In this document: positions 36,231 through 45,115 of the stretch, in pieces
How positions within the stretch are numbered: the stretch's first letter is position 1
Layout: each line of letters opens with the position of its first letter
NCBI GenBank assembly: GCA_018267135.1
Contig: JAFDZA010000025.1
Location: 62,001 to 126,000 of the forward strand
Length of the DNA stretch: 64,000 nucleotides
Direction of reading: 5' to 3'
DNA from: Bacteroidota bacterium
GTDB lineage: Bacteria > Bacteroidota > Bacteroidia > Cytophagales > Cyclobacteriaceae
Made by a program: the position numbers and the translations under genes
The notes under the pieces: model-generated
Seen by the model: only the letters and a program-made list of their open reading frames with translations
Told to the model about the DNA's origin: nothing
Databases searched by the model: none

Positions 36231-36238
36231 TAACTTTG
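36231..36238 (+). promoter_or_regulatory. -7 box of the FG-GAP cargo gene
   Basis: TAACTTTG, an exact TAnnTTTG, about 60 bases before the ATG at 36298. No TTG lies at the -33 distance, which fits a promoter that depends on an activator bound at the upstream palindrome. Confidence 0.5.
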
Positions 36239-36297
36239 GAGGGTTAAAAATAGTTGACAAAAAACTTTTTTTAGATTCAACTCCACACACAATCTTA

Positions 36298-39200
36298 ATG
36301 AAAACGAAAAAAACTTTTTTGTTCTTACTCGTAACCGGCTTTACTTATTTTTTTGCATTCGCTGGTGCCTTTTTGGGGCAAGTAGTTAGCAATTTTAATT
36401 CCAACAATGAAGGCTGGACAACATTTGATGGACAGACCGGAGCCAACATCCCGGCTTCCTACAGTGCCACCGGAGGGAACCCGGCAAGCGGAGGGTATAT
36501 TTTTTACTATACCGGTTACACCGGAGGGTATACTAATATTTACTTTCAGGCTCCACCCAAGTTTTTAGGCAATCAAAGTTTTGCTTATAACCAAAATCTA
36601 ACTTTCGATTTGTATGTATCGGCTGCCGGTACTGACAACAGCAATGACGACATTATTATTTTTAGTCCCTATGGCAATCTTTGTTATCAGCTCCCTACAA
36701 AGCCAGCCGCCTCCGTCTGGACTTCTTACAGCATTACTTTAAATGAATCGCAATGGCATCTTGGTTCAAGATTGGGCCCGTCTGCTACCCGAGAACAGAT
36801 GAAACAAGTTTTATCATCTATCTCTAATTTCCGCATCAGGCTAATGTATTTGTCGGGTGCCGGTGCTGTGTATCAGAGTCAGTTAGACAATGTAGTTATA
36901 AATTATGCTCCTATACCAACTCCTCCCACCATCTCGTCTTTTGTGCCTACATCCGGTTTACCCGGCACTGCCGTTACCATTACCGGCACAAACTTCGGCC
37001 CTACCCCCGCACAAAATGTAGTCTATTTTAATGGCACGAAGGCCGTAATTACATCTGCCTCCACAACAAAGCTTACCGTAACCTCACCCGCTAAAATTAC
37101 CTATGGGCCTATTACCGTAGTAAACACAAGCACGGGTGCGCAAGCCACCACGGGTTCTAATTATAATCCTTTGTTTAGCAACAATCAGGATTTTGGCGGC
37201 CGTGTAATTGCTTCTTCGTTTGGCAAATACACCGCCTTTGGTACTGCTCCCTCCGCTTCGGTGGGCACTACCGGGTTTAGCGTGGGCGACTTAGATGGCG
37301 ATGGATGGCAAGATGTGCTTACTTCGCGTAACGATGCAGGAAATTTTTATGCTCAAATATTTCTTAACGCAAAACAGGCCGGCTCCGTCAATGCTACTTC
37401 TTTTGCCCCTGCCTTTACCCTAACCTTGCCCAACAGCCCCACGGCCGGAGCTGTTTTGCGGGTAGGGCAAACCTCCATAGCTGACATGGACAACGATGGC
37501 AAGTTAGATGTGGTTGTAAACGTGGGCTATAACCTCGGAGGAAACTGGGATAACAGTTTTATCATTTTTTTAAACCAAAGCACACCGGGCAATCTTTCGT
37601 TTGCCGGAGGGTATGTTTTTCAAATTGCTACCGTTCAAAATAACAACGAAGGGATGACCGTAGCCGATATAGATGGCGATGGCCGGCCCGATATTTTACA
37701 TGCCTGGCAAAACAGCGGATGCCAGTTGGGTATCATTCAAAACCTGAGTACACCCGGCAATTTGGATTTTTCCTACTCTCAAAATTTTTGGCAAGGCGTT
37801 ACCATGGGTTCCGATATTTCCGTAGGCGACTTAAATGGCGACAACAAACCCGAAGTATTGGTCGAAGCTTATCTGGGAGGGGCCATTAATGTATATGAAA
37901 ACTTATCTACACCGGGCTCTCTTTCGTTGGGGTTCCCTTTTCAGATCAGCACTATTCAGGCAAGTAATATGAAAGTAGCCGATCTGGACCGTGACGGGAA
38001 GAACGATATTTTTTTCGAAGGATCCGGAACTCCTAACCTGTACATCAAAAAGAATAATCACACCACCGGGGCATTAACAGCGGCCGATTTTGCCCCCGAT
38101 ATTATTCTTACACAGCAAATAGGTGGCAGCGGTGGCGGGTCCTACAAATACACTACCGCAGCCGATGTAAATGGCGATAACATCGTTGACCTGATTATGG
38201 GCGATGGCGCGAATGTAGCTGTCTACCAAAACAATTATACTTCCGGCCCTCTGTCGGCCAATTCATTCTATCTCGGTACTACGTTTACCGGAAGCAGCAG
38301 CTATTATAACCAATACGTATTATGTGCCGATATAGATGGCGACAATAAACCCGAAATTTTAATTCGCCCGCAAACCGGAGCCGGCTTTTGGGTTTTTCAT
38401 AACGAGTGTTTTCCTGTACCGGCAATTACTTCTACTTCGCCTGTTTCGGCATTTGCCAATTCGAGTATTGCCCTTAATGGGAACCTGATGTACACCGGAA
38501 ACACAACCCCTTTGGTGCGGTTAAATAAAATACTGGCTCCGCTAGCAGGGGTTGCCACCAATACCTTAACAACTGTTACCTCTCCGTTAGGAGAGATCTC
38601 CGGAAAATTTAACATCAACAACCACGGGTTAACTTCATTCAGTCCGTTTTTTACACAAACTTTTAACACCAACCGTATTATCAATTCTTCTTCGTTTGGG
38701 CCGAGTGTCGACTTTGCCTTAACATCTCCGCTGGATGTGGTGGGCACAGCCGACTTTAATGATGATGGAAAAATTGACGTGTATATTTCCGACTCGGGTA
38801 CCGGCATCTTTCAAAATTCGACTTCACCCGGTCAAAATATCACAACTTCATCACTTACCAAATGGGGCACTACTTTTTCCGGTGGAGGCAACACCGTTGC
38901 CTTCGATATTGATGGCGATGGAAAAGCAGATTTTGATACCGGGTACCTTATTGTGCAGAACAACAGCTCGGCCGGCACGCTCTCGTTTGCCGGATCAGGT
39001 TCTTATGCTCCACCGAGTGGGGGAGGCATGGCCGTATCCGACTTCAATAAAGACGGTAAACTCGATATGGCCACGATACCCGGAGGAGCCAATATGTACA
39101 TTTTCGAAAACCTGAGTGTTCGCGGGCCTTTTCAATATACAGGTGGACCGGGCGACCCTTTTGCGAGCACCCCTACCGGGTTGTTTAATCCCACATCTTC

Positions 39201-40686
39201 AACCAGTTTTGGCCCGGGAAACAATTCCATCATAGCGGCCGATTTTGATGGCGATGGCTATGATGACGTGGCCGGTATTGTGCAAATGGCAAACAATTTT
39301 GCCTGGTTTAGAAATCTGGCTATGTCAGGACCTATTACCGGTTCTTCCTTTTCTGCGGGAACGGCCGTGCCCACCTCCAGCAAACCACAAGGTATAACCA
39401 CCGCTGATTTTGATGGTGATGGCAAACCTGATATTGCCGTGGTACATTCTAACTCTACCGATGTTTCCGTTTTTTTAAATACCAGCACTGCAGGTTCTAT
39501 TAGCTTTGCCGCTCCATTCATTCTTACCAATCCGCTTCTTTCCGGTTACAACATTGGGGCGCAAGATTTGGATGGCGATGGCAAACCGGAAATAGTAACC
39601 ACCGTTACAGGCACGAACAGTTTCAATATCTTCCAGAACAAATCAACTTCCGGGTCGCTTAGTTTCAGCACCGCCATTACCTACAACCTTCCACGCAAAC
39701 CACAAGCGCTTGCTTTTGCCGATATCAATGCAGACCAGAAGCCGGATATTCTGATGGTGGGCTCGGGCGGGTCAGTAACTCCGGCCAGTGCGTTAATGGT
39801 TTTTCAGAATAATATTTTTGTTCCAACCATCACTATAGGTACCCAGCCCGTGGGGGGGCTGGTCGTTTGTAGCGGAACCCCTACTCAGTTTACTGTAGCG
39901 GCTTCGGGCACTACTAACATAGCTTATCAATGGCAATACTCGGCTGATGGTATCGCCCCCTATGCCGACATCTCCAACTCGGGCGGATATACCAATGTGG
40001 CCACCGCTACTTTATCGGTGAACACCACCGGGAATTTTGGGGCCGGATTTTACCGTTGCCGGGTAAATGGCGACTTTGCAGCACAAGTTATTAGCAATGT
40101 AGCATCTGTATCACTTAAAGCGTGTTCGGCACCTGTCATCAACACCCAGCCTTTGGATACCCAAGTAGGCGGGAAGATCACGCTTAATTTAGTGCCGCTT
40201 GTAGCTACTCCCGGCAGCACGTTAGACACGGCCTCACTACAAATTACGGTGCCCCCTTCCAGTGGAGCGAAGGGCACCATTAGCAACGGAGTGCTCATCA
40301 TAGACTACACCGGCATCAGTTTTACGGGGAAAGAAAATATTACCATTCGTGCTTGCGGCAGCAATGGGCTATGCACCACACAGCAATTTTCCATAGATGT
40401 GGCGGGCGATATTGTGGTGTTTAACGGAGTATCGCCTAACGGGAATAATCCGATTTTGTATTTGCAATACATTGACCTCATTCCTGATGCCAAAGCAAAC
40501 ACGGTACAAATTTTCGATCGCTGGGAAAACATGGTATGGCACGGATCGAATTATGATAATAACAATGTTGTGTTTAAAGGCTCGGGCGATAACGGCAACG
40601 ACTTGCCGACCGGAGTTTATTTCTACCGCATTGATTTTGCGAGTGGCCGAAAAACTAAAACCGGATTTATTTCTTTGAAGAGATAG
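36298..40686 (+). CDS. giant secreted FG-GAP/VCBS protein with type B T9SS C-terminal signal
   Basis: A 1462-residue secreted protein. In order: signal peptide (1-28); a Laminin_B-like domain (about 30-200); an IPT/TIG domain (about 205-285, PPTISSFVPTSGLPGTAVTITG); fourteen FG-GAP/VCBS-type calcium loops between about 320 and 1150, each with a D-x-D-x-D-G-like core such as GDLDGDGWQDV, ADIDGDGRPDI, ADFDGDGKPDI; an Ig-like domain (about 1180-1275); and a C-terminal module (about 1277-1462) ending in a CHU_C / gliding-associated domain: FDRWENMVWHG and LPTGVYFYRIDFASG. The final module is the type B sorting signal recognised by the type IX secretion system. The calcium-site SPNGDGxND of typical CHU_C is SPNGNNP here. 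Likely a surface adhesin or lectin-like protein. Confidence 0.9.
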   Translation: MKTKKTFLFLLVTGFTYFFAFAGAFLGQVVSNFNSNNEGWTTFDGQTGANIPASYSATGGNPASGGYIFYYTGYTGGYTNIYFQAPPKFLGNQSFAYNQNLTFDLYVSAAGTDNSNDDIIIFSPYGNLCYQLPTKPAASVWTSYSITLNESQWHLGSRLGPSATREQMKQVLSSISNFRIRLMYLSGAGAVYQSQLDNVVINYAPIPTPPTISSFVPTSGLPGTAVTITGTNFGPTPAQNVVYFNGTKAVITSASTTKLTVTSPAKITYGPITVVNTSTGAQATTGSNYNPLFSNNQDFGGRVIASSFGKYTAFGTAPSASVGTTGFSVGDLDGDGWQDVLTSRNDAGNFYAQIFLNAKQAGSVNATSFAPAFTLTLPNSPTAGAVLRVGQTSIADMDNDGKLDVVVNVGYNLGGNWDNSFIIFLNQSTPGNLSFAGGYVFQIATVQNNNEGMTVADIDGDGRPDILHAWQNSGCQLGIIQNLSTPGNLDFSYSQNFWQGVTMGSDISVGDLNGDNKPEVLVEAYLGGAINVYENLSTPGSLSLGFPFQISTIQASNMKVADLDRDGKNDIFFEGSGTPNLYIKKNNHTTGALTAADFAPDIILTQQIGGSGGGSYKYTTAADVNGDNIVDLIMGDGANVAVYQNNYTSGPLSANSFYLGTTFTGSSSYYNQYVLCADIDGDNKPEILIRPQTGAGFWVFHNECFPVPAITSTSPVSAFANSSIALNGNLMYTGNTTPLVRLNKILAPLAGVATNTLTTVTSPLGEISGKFNINNHGLTSFSPFFTQTFNTNRIINSSSFGPSVDFALTSPLDVVGTADFNDDGKIDVYISDSGTGIFQNSTSPGQNITTSSLTKWGTTFSGGGNTVAFDIDGDGKADFDTGYLIVQNNSSAGTLSFAGSGSYAPPSGGGMAVSDFNKDGKLDMATIPGGANMYIFENLSVRGPFQYTGGPGDPFASTPTGLFNPTSSTSFGPGNNSIIAADFDGDGYDDVAGIVQMANNFAWFRNLAMSGPITGSSFSAGTAVPTSSKPQGITTADFDGDGKPDIAVVHSNSTDVSVFLNTSTAGSISFAAPFILTNPLLSGYNIGAQDLDGDGKPEIVTTVTGTNSFNIFQNKSTSGSLSFSTAITYNLPRKPQALAFADINADQKPDILMVGSGGSVTPASALMVFQNNIFVPTITIGTQPVGGLVVCSGTPTQFTVAASGTTNIAYQWQYSADGIAPYADISNSGGYTNVATATLSVNTTGNFGAGFYRCRVNGDFAAQVISNVASVSLKACSAPVINTQPLDTQVGGKITLNLVPLVATPGSTLDTASLQITVPPSSGAKGTISNGVLIIDYTGISFTGKENITIRACGSNGLCTTQQFSIDVAGDIVVFNGVSPNGNNPILYLQYIDLIPDAKANTVQIFDRWENMVWHGSNYDNNNVVFKGSGDNGNDLPTGVYFYRIDFASGRKTKTGFISLKR

Positions 40687-40784
40687 CCGGACAAATTGAG
40701 AAAACGATCTAATTGAAATACATTATCGCATAGTCACCTATTTTATACCATCTCTTTTGAATAGCCTGCTAAATTTTATAATTT

Positions 40785-40808
40785 CCATTTTAATTAAAAT
40801 TAAAATGG
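40785..40808 (+). repeat. inverted repeat over the start codon of the GloVer gene
   Basis: Arms CCATTTTAATT and AATTAAAATGG, two bases apart, 11 bp each and perfect. The ATG (40805-40807) lies in the second arm. In mRNA an 8-bp hairpin with an 8-base loop can form over the start. Confidence 0.6.
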
Positions 40809-43800
40809 ATTATTTGAAAACCACCCCACGCTTTCCAATATACTGTAAAAATCAACTCTCCTATTTTTTAATTGGATTCGTCTTTCTGTTATTCCCAATA
40901 TTATCATCTGCCCAGTATTCCAAATTACTCGATATGGGGAGCGTAGCAAATGGAGCCAACCCTACCAGTACGCCCATTACCGATGGCACGTACCTCTACG
41001 GCACTACGTATAACGGTGGGGTAAATAATCTAGGAACAATTTATAAAATTAAACTAGACGGCACCGGCTATCAAAAACTTTTTGATTTTGATAACACCCA
41101 CGGAAGTTTCCCCGTTGGGTCCTTGTTTTCAGACGGAACCTTTCTTTATGGAATGACCTCAGCCGGCGGTGCCGGCCACCAGGGGGTGGCCTATAAAATT
41201 AAACCGGATGGAACAGGCTTTTCTAATTTGCTTGATTTTAATTACGCGACTACAGGCGGTTTTCCGTTTGGTTCATTTATTTCCGATGGCACCTTCCTCT
41301 ATGGTATGACCTCCCAGGGTGGGGCTTCTGGTGATGGAACAATTTTTAAAATCAAAACAGATGGAACAACTTACACCAATCTCTTAAACTTCAACTATGT
41401 CAATGGGAGCAACCCGCACGGTACGCTTTACACAGATGGAACATTTCTTTATGGAACAACTTCCGGAGGCACATCTAACAATGGGGGAAGCATCTTTAAA
41501 ATTAAGACCGATGGAACTAATTATACACTTCTCTATAGCTTTAGCGGTTCTAATGGAACCACCCCAAGAAGCTCGCTGATTTCAGACGGAACTTTTCTTT
41601 ATGGAATGACCTATACAGGCGGAACAAATAACGATGGGGTTATTTTTAAAATTATGCCTGACGGAAGCAATTACTCCACCATTCTTAATTTTGATTACTC
41701 TGTTTCCAATGGAGCCAATCCGAAAGGCTCTCTCACTTTTGATGGAACTTATTTATATGGAATGACTACCCAAGGGTTTTCAAATGGAACCATTTTTAAA
41801 ATCAAACCAGATGGAAGTGGGTTTACCAACCTCTTAAATATGGATGTCAATACCTTAGGGTATGCCCCGGAAGGCACCTTACTACTCATTGGCCCATCCT
41901 TGTACGGGGTACGATCCGGGCAAACAATTTATAGCCAAGGTATAAGCTACCTTGGAACGATTTTTAAAATCAATACCGATGGCAGCAGCTATACCAAATT
42001 ATTAAACTACGAGGCAACAGGAAACACCCCCTCAGGGTCATTGATTTCCGATGGCACATTTCTCTACGGGTTAACCTATGCTGGGGGGCAGTATAATTAT
42101 GGTACGGTTTTCAAAATGAAACCGGATGGCACCGCTTATACTAAGTTGATCGATCTTGATGGGGCAATTATCGGAAGAAACCCTTACGGATCGCTTTTCT
42201 TTGATGGTACATTTTTATACGGTATGACATCCGCAGGAGGAGCCAATGATATGGGAGTTATTTTTAAAGTAAAACAAGATGGCTCAGGGGCAACCAAACT
42301 TCTTGACTTTGATGGCGCCAACAATGGCAGCGATGCCAGAGGTTCGCTCATTTCTGATGGAACATTTCTATATGGGATGACCCCCAACGGAGGGGCAAAT
42401 GATAACGGAACTCTATTTAAGATTTTACCAAATGGCAGTGGCTATTTAAAATTATTCGATTTTAATTACAGTACTCAAGGGGCTCGCCCACGTGGCTCTC
42501 TCCTCTTTACCGCAGGAGCTCTGTATGGAGTTACAAGTGAAGGTGGGAGTAATAGTGTGGGCAGTCTTTTTAAGATTAATACAGATGGTACCGGATTTAA
42601 CCTATTATATAATTTTGATTTAGCTTCCGGATCAACCCCTCAGGCATCCCTTCTCTACGATGGCACTTTTCTATATGGCACCACCACTTATGGCGGCTCC
42701 TATTCGCTGGGAACGGTTTATAAAATTAAACCGGATGGAACAGGTTATACAACGTTGTTTAATTTTAATGGATTCTCCGGTTCCAATCCCACCGGCACAC
42801 TGACTACCGATGGCACCTATCTGTATGGGACAACAACAGCAGGAGGCCTGTTAAGTAACGGAACGATTTTTAAAATCAAAACGGATGGCACCACCCCCAT
42901 AAAACTTTTAGATCTGGAAAGTCCTTCGTCTGATGGTTTGCTGTCGGACGGAACTTTTTTGTATGGCATGACGCAAAGTGGTGGTGTAAATAATTTGGGA
43001 GATGTTTACAAAATTACTCTTTCATCATTTGTTTCAGTTTCCAATTTTAGTCCAACCGATGGTGTAGTGGGCACGTATGTTACAATCAATGGAATTGGAT
43101 TTAATTCAACTCCGGCTTCTAATAGTGTTAAATTTAATGGCCTCCCTGCCCATGTGGTTTCGGCAACCGACACCACCCTAATAGCGATTGTTCCGGCCGG
43201 GGCAACCAATGGATCTATTTCCGTAGCGACAGGTACGGTGGCAACCAGCTTAAATAATTTTATTGTGGATACCGTTGCCGTGATGGTTAATGTTACCGTT
43301 CAAAATTGTAACGTAAAACTTTTGCCTCCAACCTATGACTATATAAGAAACACGGGTTATATGGCAACCGAAACCTTTGTGCCTGTTAATCCATCTGACA
43401 AAGTAAAAATTTCTTTTTCCTCTATTGATCTTCAGAGCGATGCCCTGAGTGTCTATAATGGCCCAACTTCTTCTTCACCCTTAATTACTAAATTGCAGAA
43501 CACACAACTACCAACAACCATTGTTGCCACCGGATCGGGCGGAGAATTAACATTTGTATATACATGGGGAGATGGCACCACCGATTGGCAAGCAACAATC
43601 TCGTGTGTGGCCAGCGGGCCCGCACCGGTAATTGCCTCCCAGTCTTTAGCCACACAAATTGGAGGGAAGATTACGCTTGATTTAAAACCATTGATCACCA
43701 CTCCCAATCTCAATTTGGCTTCCCTGCAAGTAATGTTGCCGCCTTCAAGTGGGGCTGTTGCCAGCATTGATACAAACGGAATTCTCACTATCGATTACAG

Positions 43801-44179
43801 TGGAAAACCATTTACGGGTATGGAGCAAATTACAATTCAGGCGTGTGATCAAAACAGTCAGTGCTCTACTCAGGTTTTTACTATTGATGTGGTAAGCGAT
43901 ATTATTATATACAATGGCGTGTCTCCTTACGGGGCAAATCCAAAGTTTTTAATTCAATACATTGAGCTATTACAGGATACTCAGGTCAATACCGTTTCTA
44001 TTTATGATCGTTGGGAGAATTTGGTGTGGCATGCCAACAATTATAACAATGATTCGGTGGTATTTACCGGTTCTGGCGACAGCGGAAGTTCGTTGCCTAC
44101 CGGAGTTTATTTTTATAAGATTGATTTTGCCAGTGGCAAAAAATCTAAAACAGGATTTATTTCTTTGAGACGACCATAA
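40805..44179 (+). CDS. giant secreted GloVer-repeat protein with CUB and type B T9SS signal
   Basis: A 1124-residue secreted protein. Start ATG 40805 gives MDYLKTTPRFPIYCKNQ then a hydrophobic leader ending SSAQ; an in-frame TTG at 40757 would add 16 atypical residues. About residues 40-740 hold 14 copies of a roughly 50-residue unit with the core SDGTFLYGMTSAGG-x-GTIFKIK-DGT, the GloVer (TIGR03803-type) tandem repeat that should form beta-propeller-like blades. Then an IPT/TIG domain (about 741-820), a CUB-like domain (about 828-933, with NCNVKLLPPTYDYI) and a C-terminal module closely similar to that of the preceding gene, ending in CHU_C (YDRWENLVWHA, LPTGVYFYKIDFASG). It is probable T9SS type B cargo. 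Confidence 0.9.
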   Translation: MDYLKTTPRFPIYCKNQLSYFLIGFVFLLFPILSSAQYSKLLDMGSVANGANPTSTPITDGTYLYGTTYNGGVNNLGTIYKIKLDGTGYQKLFDFDNTHGSFPVGSLFSDGTFLYGMTSAGGAGHQGVAYKIKPDGTGFSNLLDFNYATTGGFPFGSFISDGTFLYGMTSQGGASGDGTIFKIKTDGTTYTNLLNFNYVNGSNPHGTLYTDGTFLYGTTSGGTSNNGGSIFKIKTDGTNYTLLYSFSGSNGTTPRSSLISDGTFLYGMTYTGGTNNDGVIFKIMPDGSNYSTILNFDYSVSNGANPKGSLTFDGTYLYGMTTQGFSNGTIFKIKPDGSGFTNLLNMDVNTLGYAPEGTLLLIGPSLYGVRSGQTIYSQGISYLGTIFKINTDGSSYTKLLNYEATGNTPSGSLISDGTFLYGLTYAGGQYNYGTVFKMKPDGTAYTKLIDLDGAIIGRNPYGSLFFDGTFLYGMTSAGGANDMGVIFKVKQDGSGATKLLDFDGANNGSDARGSLISDGTFLYGMTPNGGANDNGTLFKILPNGSGYLKLFDFNYSTQGARPRGSLLFTAGALYGVTSEGGSNSVGSLFKINTDGTGFNLLYNFDLASGSTPQASLLYDGTFLYGTTTYGGSYSLGTVYKIKPDGTGYTTLFNFNGFSGSNPTGTLTTDGTYLYGTTTAGGLLSNGTIFKIKTDGTTPIKLLDLESPSSDGLLSDGTFLYGMTQSGGVNNLGDVYKITLSSFVSVSNFSPTDGVVGTYVTINGIGFNSTPASNSVKFNGLPAHVVSATDTTLIAIVPAGATNGSISVATGTVATSLNNFIVDTVAVMVNVTVQNCNVKLLPPTYDYIRNTGYMATETFVPVNPSDKVKISFSSIDLQSDALSVYNGPTSSSPLITKLQNTQLPTTIVATGSGGELTFVYTWGDGTTDWQATISCVASGPAPVIASQSLATQIGGKITLDLKPLITTPNLNLASLQVMLPPSSGAVASIDTNGILTIDYSGKPFTGMEQITIQACDQNSQCSTQVFTIDVVSDIIIYNGVSPYGANPKFLIQYIELLQDTQVNTVSIYDRWENLVWHANNYNNDSVVFTGSGDSGSSLPTGVYFYKIDFASGKKSKTGFISLRRP
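40921..43020 (+). repeat. fourteen tandem GloVer-coding units
   Basis: About 150 bases per unit, diverged at DNA level but each encoding DGT(F/Y)LYG(M/T)T, with two degenerate copies (GPSLYGVRSG near 41895 and AGALYGVTSE near 42513). Confidence 0.8.
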
Positions 44180-44210
44180 CCTTTATACTCTACAAACAAC
44201 GAACACTCTC

Positions 44211-45113
44211 ATGAAAAAAATATTACCCATTCTCTTCATTGTCGTTTTGTCAAACGTTCGGGCACAGCAAGATCCGCTGTACTCGCAGTACTACAACAAC
44301 CCCATGCTCATCAATCCCGCCTTTGCGGGAAGTAACGAGCGGCTCTACGCAGGCATGGCTTACCGCAGCCAGTGGAATGGTATTGAAGGAGCCCCCACTA
44401 CCCTCAACTTCAATTCGCATCTGGCCGTGGCCAACAACAAAGTGGGCGTGGGCATGGTAGTGGTGCAGGACAAATTGGGCGACATTAAGAACACGCAGTA
44501 TGGAGCCACTGCCTCTTATCGCATCAAACTACAAAACTCTACGTTCTCATTTGGTATGCAGGCCGGAGCCATTCAGTACGCCACCAACTTAGACGGAGTA
44601 ACGGTAAGAAATCCCGATCCTTTGTTTGTTCCGTTTACGGTAACCAAGTTTAACACGGGTGTGGGCGTGCTGCTCACCAGCGAGCGCTACACCGTGGGCA
44701 TTTCTGTTCCGCAACTAATTTCCAACTCTACTACCTTAAATCTGGGCAGCCAGTCGGCACAAGTGCAGGTGTACAGCCAAAATTTTTATCTCTTTGCTTC
44801 GTACCAGTTTTATGTAAACGAGCGTATTCAGTTTAAACCTTCTACGCTAATCCGGGCTACCAAAGGCACTCCATTCTCGGCTGACCTGAACGCCAATTTT
44901 GTGTTTAACAAACTTTATACGGCCGGGGTGTTTACCCGTAAATTCAATACCTACGGAGTATTGGTACAGGCTGTAATGAGCAATTTCCGGCTGGGCTATG
45001 TGTTTGAAGTGCCCGGAAAAGGATCGGCCCTTCATTTTACTACACACGAACTCAGTTTAGCACTCTCGCTCGATGTGCTTAGTTCGCACAATCACTCCGG
45101 CACCGGATTTTGA
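44211..45113 (+). CDS. PorP/SprF-family type IX secretion membrane protein
   Basis: A 300-residue outer-membrane protein. A signal peptide (ILPILFIVVLSNVRAQ) is followed by the family hallmark QDPLYSQYYNNPMLINPAFAGS and beta-strand repeats with GVGMVVVQDKLGDI and a barrel-like remainder. SprF of Flavobacterium johnsoniae is needed to secrete SprB, and similar proteins sit beside genes with type B C-terminal domains. Its position 31 bases after the second CHU_C-type cargo gene matches that pattern, so it is probably the dedicated partner for one or both giants. Confidence 0.93.
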   Translation: MKKILPILFIVVLSNVRAQQDPLYSQYYNNPMLINPAFAGSNERLYAGMAYRSQWNGIEGAPTTLNFNSHLAVANNKVGVGMVVVQDKLGDIKNTQYGATASYRIKLQNSTFSFGMQAGAIQYATNLDGVTVRNPDPLFVPFTVTKFNTGVGVLLTSERYTVGISVPQLISNSTTLNLGSQSAQVQVYSQNFYLFASYQFYVNERIQFKPSTLIRATKGTPFSADLNANFVFNKLYTAGVFTRKFNTYGVLVQAVMSNFRLGYVFEVPGKGSALHFTTHELSLALSLDVLSSHNHSGTGF

Positions 45114-45115
45114 AG

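Noticed and set aside
40921..43020. Regular repeats as a possible CRISPR array
   Set aside because: The units are about 150 bases, diverged, in frame and encode GloVer repeats; there are no spacers or cas genes.
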